Source of the DNA: a virus
DNA: 63,679 nucleotides
Strand: one strand, 5' to 3'
Virus record (IMG/VR): IMGVR_UViG_3300030102_005966
Span: 1 to 63,679 of that record
Numbering within the stretch: position 1 is the first letter of the stretch; every line of letters begins with the position of its first letter. Below, piece after piece: positions 48,150 through 56,803 of this stretch. The position numbers and the translations under genes were made by a program. The notes beneath the pieces are model-generated. The model saw only the letters and a program-made list of their open reading frames with translations, was not told the DNA's origin and ran no database searches.

Positions 48150-49925
48150 CTACGAAATAAGAGAGCTGTCAGTTGGGCGTAAAATTGACGTTAAGTTCTT
48201 CAGGCTCCGTTTTGGTTTGCTTAAAGTTTGATTGTTTTCGTCGGGGGGTGATACAGCAGTGAGCCCGTGTCGCTGGCGAGCTAAGTCCAAACAAAGAAAC
48301 GCTGCGTCTGCCAAGTCAGGGGACTTACCAAACCTCGCCTTGAACGCTGGTTTGGATTCAATACGAATACGGAGCGTCCCGCCCTTAACTGTTTCGTAGT
48401 TTCTACCCGTAATCTCCTGAGCTAAGTCAGCGTTGATGCCAAAGAATTGTTTTGTTCTGATCAGTTCCTTACCCACCCACCAAAGCTCGGACACACGATT
48501 CATGTAGAGTTCCGTGCCTACTAGCTTACTATTCTCACTCACCCTCTTATCCGATGCTTTACCACCAAAAGAAACGCGAAGAATCTGATCGCTCCATTCC
48601 CCTGCAAGGACATCGCAAAAAGGAGCACCCGCACCAGTGCTGTCCACAGCGAGGTCTTGGCCTGCAATGCCGCGTTTCTTGCACTCATCCACAATCTGCC
48701 TCACAATCTGAAAAGTCCTCGGGACCGCTTTGTTGGTGGCATCGTCCGTGATTTCCACCAAATCACCCAGCTCGAATACAAAGTGCCCTTTTGTATCGTA
48801 GCCAACTTTTCCGCAGGCGAGCACCGTCCGGTCACCTCCATTAGTAAAGGCGGGGTCGAGCCCTGCAATAGGTGTGGGTTTGCCTGACCACTCCACAGAA
48901 CCCATAGCTCCTGACTGGGCTAGTTCTGCTTCGTTGTATATCCCTTCAGCCTCGTCCGAATCAAAGAACACAGCCCGCACCATTCGCATATACCCCCTAC
49001 TCTTAGGACCGAGCAAAGCCTTGTCTTCGTTGAGCTTTTCGGTCGTAGGTAGCCAAGGATATATAGTCTCCTCCGCTATTACGTTTGGTGACTTCTCCCC
49101 ATCGAAGCGGAGATATTTCCCGTTCCACTTAGTAGTCCAGCTTTCTGCTGTCTGCGTGTCAATCAAATCCCATCCCTCTTTCGGTTCACTCCACACTCCA
49201 AAGGCGTCAAACCGAGAATTGGGATTGGACATCCCGATCATCTGGAATTCAGGGTTCTTCGACAGGTTAGATAATCCAGCTTGGAGTATGGATTCGCTGA
49301 TTTCCGAAAGTTCGTCGCAAACAACGAGAACGCGCTTTTGCTTGATTCCGATGAACTTACCTACAGCTTCTCTTGTCCTACTCCGCTCTGCTGCGATTAG
49401 AGCCAAGCCAGCCCGTTCGATTAGAGTCCCTTTCTCGTTTACGTAACTTGCGCTACCTATCGAGTCACGAATCTTGATGGGTGCTCCTTCGATTACCGTT
49501 AGCAAACTAATGACTGAACCCCATATCCGCTTCCTTGCTTCCCTAAGTGTTGTGGATGTAAGCAAGATAAGGGTGTCTCTCGGTTGTGATAACCAGTTAA
49601 GGACTGCCCATGCCGCCATGGTGTGTGACTTACCACTGTTTGCAGCCCCACCTATAGCAACATACTTGTTCTGAATCACGGCACGAATCATCTCCACCGC
49701 CCAAGGATGCTTTACCATTAACGGTTCAGGTAAGTCGGGATGATTCCACAGCTCGTCACATAGCCGCCAAAAGTAATACTCTCGCGCTTTGTTAGAACCG
49801 TGGTGAGCAAACCCATAAAGTAAAGCGGTGAGCAAGCTTGTGGGCTTTATCATAAGCCCTCCTACATCCATCTTTTTAGTTTTGGGGTCTATACGTGGCT
49901 CGAAGACAGGTAATGATTTACTCAT
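48150..49925 (-). CDS. terL: Terminase large subunit
   Basis: A 591-residue protein. Walker A GGAANSGKS is near residues 89-97, and Walker B VLVVCDE is near 200. The C-terminal nuclease part has LDPAFTNGGDRT (near 355), VDSTGAG (near 428) and PDLADAAF (near 538), the metal-binding acidic residues of the RNase H-like fold. It pumps DNA into the head through the portal and cuts it. It is divergent from the small subunit at 49968, with a promoter between. Confidence 0.9.
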   Translation of the reverse strand: MSKSLPVFEPRIDPKTKKMDVGGLMIKPTSLLTALLYGFAHHGSNKAREYYFWRLCDELWNHPDLPEPLMVKHPWAVEMIRAVIQNKYVAIGGAANSGKSHTMAAWAVLNWLSQPRDTLILLTSTTLREARKRIWGSVISLLTVIEGAPIKIRDSIGSASYVNEKGTLIERAGLALIAAERSRTREAVGKFIGIKQKRVLVVCDELSEISESILQAGLSNLSKNPEFQMIGMSNPNSRFDAFGVWSEPKEGWDLIDTQTAESWTTKWNGKYLRFDGEKSPNVIAEETIYPWLPTTEKLNEDKALLGPKSRGYMRMVRAVFFDSDEAEGIYNEAELAQSGAMGSVEWSGKPTPIAGLDPAFTNGGDRTVLACGKVGYDTKGHFVFELGDLVEITDDATNKAVPRTFQIVRQIVDECKKRGIAGQDLAVDSTGAGAPFCDVLAGEWSDQILRVSFGGKASDKRVSENSKLVGTELYMNRVSELWWVGKELIRTKQFFGINADLAQEITGRNYETVKGGTLRIRIESKPAFKARFGKSPDLADAAFLCLDLARQRHGLTAVSPPDENNQTLSKPKRSLKNLTSILRPTDSSLIS

Positions 49926-49929
49926 TCAG

Positions 49930-49958
49930 TTGAAATTTTTGAATACAAAGAGTATAAT
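49930..49958 (+). promoter_or_regulatory. Sigma-70-type promoter for the replication region
   Basis: TTGAAA at 49930-49935, 17 nt, TATAAT at 49953-49958. The GTG start is at 49968, so transcription would begin within a few bases of it and the mRNA would be leaderless or nearly so. Confidence 0.7.
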
Positions 49959-49967
49959 TTACATATT

Positions 49968-50573
49968 GTGGCAGCGAAATCTAAAAAACCACAGTTACTT
50001 CAACGGGCTCTTGAGCTTTATAACCAAGACTACAAGCTCAATGCGATTAGCAGAGAGCTAGGTATTCACTCGTCTACTCTTCGGCGGTGGTTTCGTAAAG
50101 AAGGAATTGAAGCAAAGACCAACCCCCACGGCAGTAATCCACGAGAAGAAGACCCCGACCCACTTCAAACAGCTGTTGATAACAATCTAGAAGACGCCAC
50201 CGCAGAAGCTATTAAGCTTGCAGCACATGACGCAAGGTTAGCCGAAGACAAGGCGATGATGGAAATTGCCGAGTCGCAATCTAGCCCAGCTGAAAAATAC
50301 CAAAGCTACGTCGCTGCAGCCTCTATTAAGATATTACGTGATTCAATAAAAAACTTACGCGGACCCCGGACAGTTAAGGAGTTAAGCGAGTTGGATCAAT
50401 TAATACGTAGAAACCTAGGGCTCAATTCTAGGACAGGTGGAGGTCAAAGTAAGATGCAAATTGACATCAGCATTTTAAATGACACGAAAGCGGATAGAGG
50501 TGGTGGAGCCTTGAAGGTTGAATCCAAAAAAGTAATTGAGGCTGAAACCATTGAGGACTCTGAAGATGTTTGA
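49968..50573 (+). CDS. terS: Terminase small subunit (probable)
   Basis: A 201-residue protein with an N-terminal helix-turn-helix (residues about 15-45, YNQDYKLNAISRELGIHSST, then LRRWF) and an oligomerisation-type helical rest. The GTG at 49968 is chosen as no upstream ATG exists and the promoter ends there. Size, fold and position next to the large subunit fit a small terminase, which binds the packaging site. The opposite strand to terL is unusual. Confidence 0.7.
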   Translation: MAAKSKKPQLLQRALELYNQDYKLNAISRELGIHSSTLRRWFRKEGIEAKTNPHGSNPREEDPDPLQTAVDNNLEDATAEAIKLAAHDARLAEDKAMMEIAESQSSPAEKYQSYVAAASIKILRDSIKNLRGPRTVKELSELDQLIRRNLGLNSRTGGGQSKMQIDISILNDTKADRGGGALKVESKKVIEAETIEDSEDV

Positions 50574-50811
50574 ACCTGACGAAGATTACTCCGATGGGTT
50601 ATTAAAATACCCCGATCTAGAACAAGCGTTTATAGGACCTGTAGAAAGGCACGGGAAAGCCCCTATTGCGTGTTACTCAAAAAAAGACACGATCAATCTG
50701 TTGCAGAGAAAACTACGTGTGTCGGCTAGTGAAGCTCATGAAACATATGAGTTTGATCTTCTGCAGATAGATCACGGAGAAGCCACTCCTGTATTCTTAG
50801 ATGATACCTAG
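50566..50811 (+). CDS. Unknown small acidic protein
   Basis: An 81-residue protein. The ATG at 50566 overlaps the TGA of the previous gene. It has SKKDTINLLQRKLRVSASEA, a helix-turn-helix-like pattern, and an acidic rest. No family recognised. Confidence 0.5.
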   Translation: MFEPDEDYSDGLLKYPDLEQAFIGPVERHGKAPIACYSKKDTINLLQRKLRVSASEAHETYEFDLLQIDHGEATPVFLDDT

Positions 50812-50814
50812 GAT

Positions 50815-51063
50815 ATGTTCCCCGACCGTATTATCGTTAAAGACCCTGCTGTAATCGTTAGGAAGAACTTACCTCAGGGTGAGTTTACTTTTGAACAGCA
50901 CAAAATGCTGGGTGTCTTTTTCTTGGTTATTCCGAGCACAGCCAAAGAAGTTTATTACCTACAGATGCTCGGCAAGAACATAGACCTATTTATTCCTGCC
51001 TCCGGGGACGGTCTAATTGTTCGACAAAAATGTTTAGGCGCAGGTATCCCTCTTGCTGATTAA
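50815..51063 (+). CDS. Unknown small protein
   Basis: An 82-residue beta-rich protein (MFPDRIIVKDPAVIVRKN...). No family recognised. The start of the resolvase gene overlaps its stop by 1 bp. Confidence 0.5.
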   Translation: MFPDRIIVKDPAVIVRKNLPQGEFTFEQHKMLGVFFLVIPSTAKEVYYLQMLGKNIDLFIPASGDGLIVRQKCLGAGIPLAD

Positions 51064-51545
51064 TGATTATTGGTATTGATAATGGTCTCGACGGGGGTCT
51101 CGTCGCAATATCTAAGCACACTGGTGGCATTATATCTAAAACAGTTATGCCCACTATGCGTCGCGCTGGAAAACGTGAAGTCAACACGGTTGAGGTTTAC
51201 AAGTGGATGGTTGGATTGCACACTCCATTTTGTATTGCTATCGAGGAACCGTTGAAACATGCTCGTTCTTCTCAAGCCGTTAGGTCAATGGGAATTAGTT
51301 TCGGTAAAATATTAGGAATGGCTGAATGCAAAGGCTGGGACATCATGTGTATCAGCGTTCACAAATGGCAAAAGCAAATGCTCGGACATATACCAAAAGG
51401 GAAAACGAAAGAAGCTGCCCTCGACCTAGCATATGAATTAGTTCCCGACGAGTGCTGGCAAAAATCAAAAAGGGCAAGCAAGCCCCACGACGGCATGGTT
51501 GATGCCTTTCTCATTGCCCGATACGTGCGTGGGAAAACTGCTTAA
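51063..51545 (+). CDS. RuvC-like Holliday junction resolvase
   Basis: A 160-residue protein of the RNase H-like fold. It shows GIDNGLDGG with Asp6, a strand ending in IEEPL (Glu 61/62), and DGMVDA near residues 139-146. These are the acidic residues that hold two metal ions in RuvC. It would resolve branched DNA before packaging. Length equals the phage RuvC type. Confidence 0.75.
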   Translation: MIIGIDNGLDGGLVAISKHTGGIISKTVMPTMRRAGKREVNTVEVYKWMVGLHTPFCIAIEEPLKHARSSQAVRSMGISFGKILGMAECKGWDIMCISVHKWQKQMLGHIPKGKTKEAALDLAYELVPDECWQKSKRASKPHDGMVDAFLIARYVRGKTA

Positions 51546-51594
51546 TTCAATTTTTTTCTAGACACCATTGAGGAGTCGTCGTAGATAACCCCTC

Positions 51595-52890
51595 ATGAAA
51601 ACTCTGTTTACGAAACAGGAAGAAGCAGCTGACTTCTTCCTAAGGACACTGAAGGAAGGCAGAAACACTCTCGACGCATCAGCCGTCGGGACAGGTAAAA
51701 CTGTTGTAGCTGCCTACGTAGCCGAAAAACTTAAATGCCCCGTAGCGGTAATATGCCCTAAGGCAGTGATACCCTCATGGGAACGCGAACTAAACGAACG
51801 GGGTATAAAACCCATATTCGTTTTGAATTACGAAAAGATAAGAAGGGGTGTGGCTCCACACATGCGGAAGTCAGGTAAAAAAATTATGACATGGCACCTC
51901 CCAAAAGACACCCTCATACTTATGGATGAGATACAGAGGGCAAAAGGACCGTATACTCAGAACGCTCAGTTATTAATCTCGTTAATCCAACAAGGATACC
52001 GGGTGCACGGAATGAGTGCGACCGCTGCGGAAGACCCTACAGAAATGCGCCCACTAGGATACATGCTTGGACTCCACAGCCTTAACAAGTCTGAGGGAAT
52101 ACTTTCAAACTGGTATAGGTGGATGGGTCAGCATGGGTGTAAAAAAGATCACTGGGGTCAGTGGCGTGTTGTCTCTCGCTCACGTATAGCAGGAGTGCGT
52201 GAAAAGATTTTTGGCACTACTGGACACAAGCTGACTGTCTCAGACTTTCCGGACTCCTTTAAAAACAACCGTGTATTTGAGGAACCTATACAATTCTCCA
52301 GTAGCAGTAAGATTGCTAAGGCTTACGAAGATTTAGGTATAACGCCGAGCATCGTGGAGTCCTATGTTGAGAACGGAACGGTTACTGATAGCGAGCACAT
52401 GCTGGTTAACATCCTTAGGGCACGACAACTTGCCGAGAGCTTCAAGGCAGTTGACCTCGCGGAGATGGCTCAAGACATGTTGGATGAAGGAAATAGTGTA
52501 GTTATTTTCGTGAACTTCCGAGAGACTGTTGATCTTCTGACCGCTAAATTGAATTGCGGAAGGATTGACGGAGGGCAGACCGTTGAAGAAAGGCAAAAAG
52601 TTATCGACGACTTCCAAGCAGACAAGACTCATGTGGTGGTCGCCAATATTGCTGCAGGGGGAACTGGACTATCACTACACGATTTAAATGGAAACCGACC
52701 CCGTGTTAGTTTAATATGCCCCACATTTGCAGCAAAGGACTACGTTCAAACTCTCGGACGGATACACCGTAATGGAGCCAAAAGTGATGCGCTCCAAAAA
52801 GTGCTGATAGCTGCGGACACCGTAGAAGAAAATGTAATGACTGCTATCAACAGAAAACTAAGTAACATGAAAGAGCTATTAGAAGTATGA
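51595..52890 (+). CDS. SNF2/DEAD-like helicase
   Basis: A 431-residue superfamily 2 ATPase. Motif I AVGTGKT is near residues 30-36, motif II MDEIQ near 110-114, MSATAAE near 140, motif V AAGGTGLSL near 350 and motif VI QTLGRIHRNGA near 385-395. The short size and motif VI fit phage SNF2-like helicases used in replication or recombination. It overlaps the nuclease gene by 4 bp. Confidence 0.85.
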   Translation: MKTLFTKQEEAADFFLRTLKEGRNTLDASAVGTGKTVVAAYVAEKLKCPVAVICPKAVIPSWERELNERGIKPIFVLNYEKIRRGVAPHMRKSGKKIMTWHLPKDTLILMDEIQRAKGPYTQNAQLLISLIQQGYRVHGMSATAAEDPTEMRPLGYMLGLHSLNKSEGILSNWYRWMGQHGCKKDHWGQWRVVSRSRIAGVREKIFGTTGHKLTVSDFPDSFKNNRVFEEPIQFSSSSKIAKAYEDLGITPSIVESYVENGTVTDSEHMLVNILRARQLAESFKAVDLAEMAQDMLDEGNSVVIFVNFRETVDLLTAKLNCGRIDGGQTVEERQKVIDDFQADKTHVVVANIAAGGTGLSLHDLNGNRPRVSLICPTFAAKDYVQTLGRIHRNGAKSDALQKVLIAADTVEENVMTAINRKLSNMKELLEV

Positions 52891-54023
52891 CTGACTCACC
52901 CGACCACGCATCAAGGGGTCATCACCCCCACTCACCCTCATCTCTGAAATACAAACACGCCTGCGCCGGATACAATAGCCGGGAAGGGACAAGTGCTGCA
53001 GCAGAAAAAGGAACCCGTATCCATGAGGCTCTTGAAGTCCGTGACCCTTCAGCCCTTCACGACGAAGAAGAGGTGAGCATATATGAAGAAATAGTAAAAG
53101 AGGAAGCAACCTTTCTCGACTCATTTACAAACGGTAGTTACACGGAACACAATGAAGTAATGCTGGATGTCGAGCTGGATGGAACATCCACCTATGGAAC
53201 ATGCGACCGACTTATTCTCGTAGGCGAAGACCAAGCTATCCTCGCGGATTACAAGACAGGCATATCTGTTATCGACGAACCTCGCGAGAACTGGCAGGCA
53301 AAAGCTTACACTGTCGGTGCTTTCCAGCGTTACCCCCACATTGAGACAATCCAGTTTGTATTCTACGTCCCCGTGAGAAACCAAACTCTGACGGGTGAGT
53401 TTAAACGAGAAGAACTCCCTCAGCTTATTGAAGAGCTATCCAATGTAATTAAGAGGGCAGAGGAAGTAGTGCCCAAGTGGGAGAAAGGAGCCCCACCCCT
53501 GTCTGATTTAAGCCCAAATGTAAACTGCAGATTTTGCGCTTACGAAGACAGGTGCCCTGCTCTTGGCGGTTTAGCTATAGAAGTTGCTTCCCGTGTTGCA
53601 GCAGGAAGCATCCCCGACGGAGATATTGAGAATCCCGAAGACCCGGAAACAATGGAGAAGCTTTGGTCAGTTGCCAAAATCGTATCGAACTGGGCATTGC
53701 GGATCAAATCGAAGGCGATAGCAATGGCTAAGGATGGAGTTGAATACCCATCGCTTCGTCTGCGCTCTATGGGGTCTCCACGGAAATGTAATGACAACGT
53801 GAAGCTGTTAGAAATAGCAGCTCAAATTTCTGATGTGGAGAATGAGGAGGAACTTCGGAGAGAGATTATTGAAATGGCTAATTTACCCTTACGAAAAGTA
53901 GCTGATATGGTAGGTAGTTACGCCGAGGAGGGAGAAAAAAGACAAAAAGCCAATGATTTTCTTGACGCAGCTGAGAAGGCGGACATAGTAAGCACTTCAG
54001 AAGAAAGATTCACTCTTTCCTAA
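52887..54023 (+). CDS. RecB/Cas4-like nuclease with Fe-S cluster
   Basis: A 378-residue PD-(D/E)XK nuclease of the DUF2800 type. The active site is CDRLIL...ILADYKTG (near residues 107-125; Asp, Asp, Lys), then a Gln-x3-Tyr (QAKAY). Cys26 and the C-terminal cluster CRFC...C (about 214, 217, 223) form a probable 4Fe-4S site. It may act as a 5' exonuclease with the helicase at 51595 and the binding protein at 54055. Confidence 0.8.
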   Translation: MTDSPDHASRGHHPHSPSSLKYKHACAGYNSREGTSAAAEKGTRIHEALEVRDPSALHDEEEVSIYEEIVKEEATFLDSFTNGSYTEHNEVMLDVELDGTSTYGTCDRLILVGEDQAILADYKTGISVIDEPRENWQAKAYTVGAFQRYPHIETIQFVFYVPVRNQTLTGEFKREELPQLIEELSNVIKRAEEVVPKWEKGAPPLSDLSPNVNCRFCAYEDRCPALGGLAIEVASRVAAGSIPDGDIENPEDPETMEKLWSVAKIVSNWALRIKSKAIAMAKDGVEYPSLRLRSMGSPRKCNDNVKLLEIAAQISDVENEEELRREIIEMANLPLRKVADMVGSYAEEGEKRQKANDFLDAAEKADIVSTSEERFTLS

Positions 54024-54054
54024 AACACTAAACACTAAACACTAATCTTTAATC

Positions 54055-54699
54055 ATGAGCACTAAAGTAGCGAAGAAAGAAAAAGAAGAGTTGGCAGTAG
54101 CTGAGTTGCCTAAATTAATCATCAGCGCAGAAGACATTGAAATTCCCAAGCTCAATGTTATTCAAAAGCAAAGCAACATCGACGGTAACCCCGGCTCCTT
54201 GATGCTAGAACAAACCCACGAGATTGTGGGTAAAGACCAAGAGGTCTCCGTGACTGTTGTCAACGCTGTCAAAAGATGGCGAGAGGACATTGACTTTGAC
54301 CTCGACGAGATGCCTCGTTATGCAGATAGCGAAGAAGAACGTGCAGCTTTGCAAGCTGACTCCAACTGGTCTGTTATTGAAATCTCGGACATTGTTTTGC
54401 TTTTTGAGAAACCTGAGGGTGGCGATGATACCGTCTACCCTTACCCTATCGGGGACTCACAGTATGCCCTCGGTAAATTGAATGTGCAGAAGGACGGATA
54501 CCGTTGCACCTACAAAAGGCTCGCTACTTATGCAGCCTTTAATCCAACTCAGCCCTTGGCTTCTATCAAATGGAATTTCAAGTGCGAGTTGCTCACAAGA
54601 GGAAAATACTCGTGGTTCGTCCCATCCCTTACCGTAAGCTCAGATGAGCCTTCCGGTGAGGTTGTTGACTTCATCAGTAAGATTTGGACTACTTCCTAA
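54055..54699 (+). CDS. Probable ssDNA-binding protein
   Basis: A 214-residue acidic protein with a basic start (MSTKVAKKEKEELAVAEL). Position between nuclease and polymerase and its beta-rich middle fit a single-strand binding protein or annealing protein, but no family motif is clear. Ends 1 bp before the next start. Confidence 0.5.
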   Translation: MSTKVAKKEKEELAVAELPKLIISAEDIEIPKLNVIQKQSNIDGNPGSLMLEQTHEIVGKDQEVSVTVVNAVKRWREDIDFDLDEMPRYADSEEERAALQADSNWSVIEISDIVLLFEKPEGGDDTVYPYPIGDSQYALGKLNVQKDGYRCTYKRLATYAAFNPTQPLASIKWNFKCELLTRGKYSWFVPSLTVSSDEPSGEVVDFISKIWTTS

Positions 54700-54700
54700 C

Positions 54701-54925
54701 ATGACTGCTGAACCCAACTTTGAAATTTCAGTCCTTGAAGGTGAAATCGAGGGGACTGAAAAAATGATTGAGGATATATCCCAAAAGATTGTGATCCTTG
54801 AGAACCAAAAAAATCGACTGACCTATGTCTTGGAGGTATTTAACGATACCCTTAAAGGACTTAGTGAATCACCCCAACAAGGGGTCATGACACTGGAGAG
54901 TAGCTCTTGTGCTACGGAAAGTTGA
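54701..54925 (+). CDS. Small coiled-coil protein
   Basis: A 74-residue helical protein (EGEIEGTEKMIEDISQKIVI...). The ATG at 54701 follows the previous stop directly. Heptad-like spacing suggests a dimer. No family recognised. Confidence 0.5.
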   Translation: MTAEPNFEISVLEGEIEGTEKMIEDISQKIVILENQKNRLTYVLEVFNDTLKGLSESPQQGVMTLESSSCATES

Positions 54926-54987
54926 TAAACATACACTTTCAGTGTGCTTGGTGGATCTGAGCAATAAATCAAAAACACTGATCAACT

Positions 54988-55034
54988 AACCCCGGCAATC
55001 TCTTCGTGTCCTTTCGAGGTTGCCGGGGTTCTTT
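54988..55034 (+). terminator. Terminator-like hairpin before the polymerase gene
   Basis: An 11-bp stem AACCCCGGCAA/TTGCCGGGGTT, extended by TCTC/GAGG with a wobble, and a short tail CTTTA. It lies 8 bp before the polymerase start, so it may act as an attenuator for polymerase expression. Confidence 0.65.
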
Positions 55035-55042
55035 ATGCCCGA

Positions 55043-56803
55043 ATGAAAACATACGCGTTAGACTACGAATCTTATTACGACAAAGAATGTTCGATCAAAA
55101 CCCTCGGACCGCTTGGCTATTTCTCCCACCCGGACTTTGATCCTTACCTAATGTCTGTTGTAGGAGACGATGGTTTTGAATGGGTGGGGGACCCAAAAGA
55201 GTTTGAGTGGAGTAAGCTGGAAGGGCAAAGAGTTCTTTCCCACAACGCTGCATTCGATGAGACTCTGTATCTTTTTGGAGTAGAGAAGGGGTGGTGGGAC
55301 TCCGTAAATGTGGGTGAATGGTTATGCACCGCCGACATGGTTGCCTTCTGTGGATTGCCGAGATCACTGAAGAACTCATCAGCGGAGTTATTTGATTTAG
55401 AAGTATCCAAAGAAACTAGAGACTCAATGAGGGGTAAGAACTGGGAGGACATGGATGACGACTTTAAAAAAGAAGTGTGTGAATACGCACTGAAAGACTC
55501 AGTCCTTTGCCTTCGTTTATGGGAGGAACTTAAAGATAAATGGCCTAAAGCGGAGCAGGAAATAAGCACAGTAAACCGAAGGTGTGTGCAGAGGGGTCTA
55601 CCCATCAATACCAAACTTCTTAAAGAGCAGAAAGATATATTAACTCAACGCCTCTTTGAAGCGGAGAACTCCATACCTTGGATCGGAAATGCCCCTCCAT
55701 TATCGAGGAAAGCTTTTAACGAAGAATGCCGGAAGTTAAACTTAGAGCCTCCCGCAAGCCTCGCCTTATCAAGTGAGGAAGCCAACGATTGGATTAAGAA
55801 GCACGGGAAAGAACACTTATGGATTGGAGCCGTTAGGGACTACAGAAGAATCAATAGTATCAAAAAGAAATTAGAGAGCTTTGACTACGCTACACTGAGT
55901 GATGACCGATTCTACGGTGGGTGCCTGTATTTCGGAGCCCATACCGGGAGGTTCTCAGGGTCAGGAGGTAATCTTAATCTTCAGAACCTACCCCGAGGGG
56001 ATATGTTTGGTGCGAACCTGCGCCACCTCATAGCCCCGAAGAAGGGGCGGAAGCTAGTCGTGGCTGACCTGTCACAGATTGAAGTCCGCACATTATGCTG
56101 GCTGGCTAAAGACACAATGGCTCTTGAAGAGATTAGAGAAGCTAGTGATATCTACGAAGTATTCGCCCGACGCTTTGGCGTGTGGGATGGTGATGATGGT
56201 CAGTTTGGTGAGGAGGAGCCTGAACTTAGGCACCGTGTGAAAACGATGGTGCTTGGTTGCGGGTATGGGGTAGGAGCTAAAAAGTTTGCATCCATTGCAG
56301 GTATGACCGTTAAGCAGGCGACAGATCGTGTGAACTTGTATCGCACTAGTATGACCAAGGTGGTTGCCTTATGGAACTTTCTTAATCGCAGAGTCCATGT
56401 GTGCTACTCTCAACTCTTACCCTTTTCTTTTCCTCTGCCCTCAGGACGAGTTATGAACTACGGGAATGTTAAAGTAGTTCTGCAACACGGACGTAGGCAA
56501 TACGTAGTTATGATCAACAAAGGGACGAAGAAGATTCCTATGAAAGTGTGGGGTGGGCTTCTTTCCGAAAATTTATCGCAGGCATTGGCGCGAGACATTT
56601 TTTCATACATCCTGACGCAACTACACAAGAAAGGACATGAAGTAATCCTACACGTTCATGACGAAGTTGTAATCGAATGTGACGAGGAAAAAGCAGACGA
56701 GGTATTAGAGGATGTGCTAAGGGTAATGTCCGAAGCACCCCCATGGATACCGGACATCCCGCTTGCTGCCGAAGGAAAGATTCTAAATAAATACGAAAAA
56801 TAA
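55043..56803 (+). CDS. Family A DNA polymerase with 3'-5' exonuclease
   Basis: A 586-residue protein. The exonuclease has Asp7 and Glu9 (ALDYESYYD), SHNAAFDE near residue 70 and YALKD near 148-152. Motif A is ADLSQIE (Asp about 341), motif B RHRVKTMVLGCGYG (Arg396, Lys400, Tyr408) and motif C HDEVV (Asp540). The residue at the E. coli Pol I Phe762 position is Leu404. It is a T7-like replicative enzyme. Confidence 0.9.
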   Translation: MKTYALDYESYYDKECSIKTLGPLGYFSHPDFDPYLMSVVGDDGFEWVGDPKEFEWSKLEGQRVLSHNAAFDETLYLFGVEKGWWDSVNVGEWLCTADMVAFCGLPRSLKNSSAELFDLEVSKETRDSMRGKNWEDMDDDFKKEVCEYALKDSVLCLRLWEELKDKWPKAEQEISTVNRRCVQRGLPINTKLLKEQKDILTQRLFEAENSIPWIGNAPPLSRKAFNEECRKLNLEPPASLALSSEEANDWIKKHGKEHLWIGAVRDYRRINSIKKKLESFDYATLSDDRFYGGCLYFGAHTGRFSGSGGNLNLQNLPRGDMFGANLRHLIAPKKGRKLVVADLSQIEVRTLCWLAKDTMALEEIREASDIYEVFARRFGVWDGDDGQFGEEEPELRHRVKTMVLGCGYGVGAKKFASIAGMTVKQATDRVNLYRTSMTKVVALWNFLNRRVHVCYSQLLPFSFPLPSGRVMNYGNVKVVLQHGRRQYVVMINKGTKKIPMKVWGGLLSENLSQALARDIFSYILTQLHKKGHEVILHVHDEVVIECDEEKADEVLEDVLRVMSEAPPWIPDIPLAAEGKILNKYEK

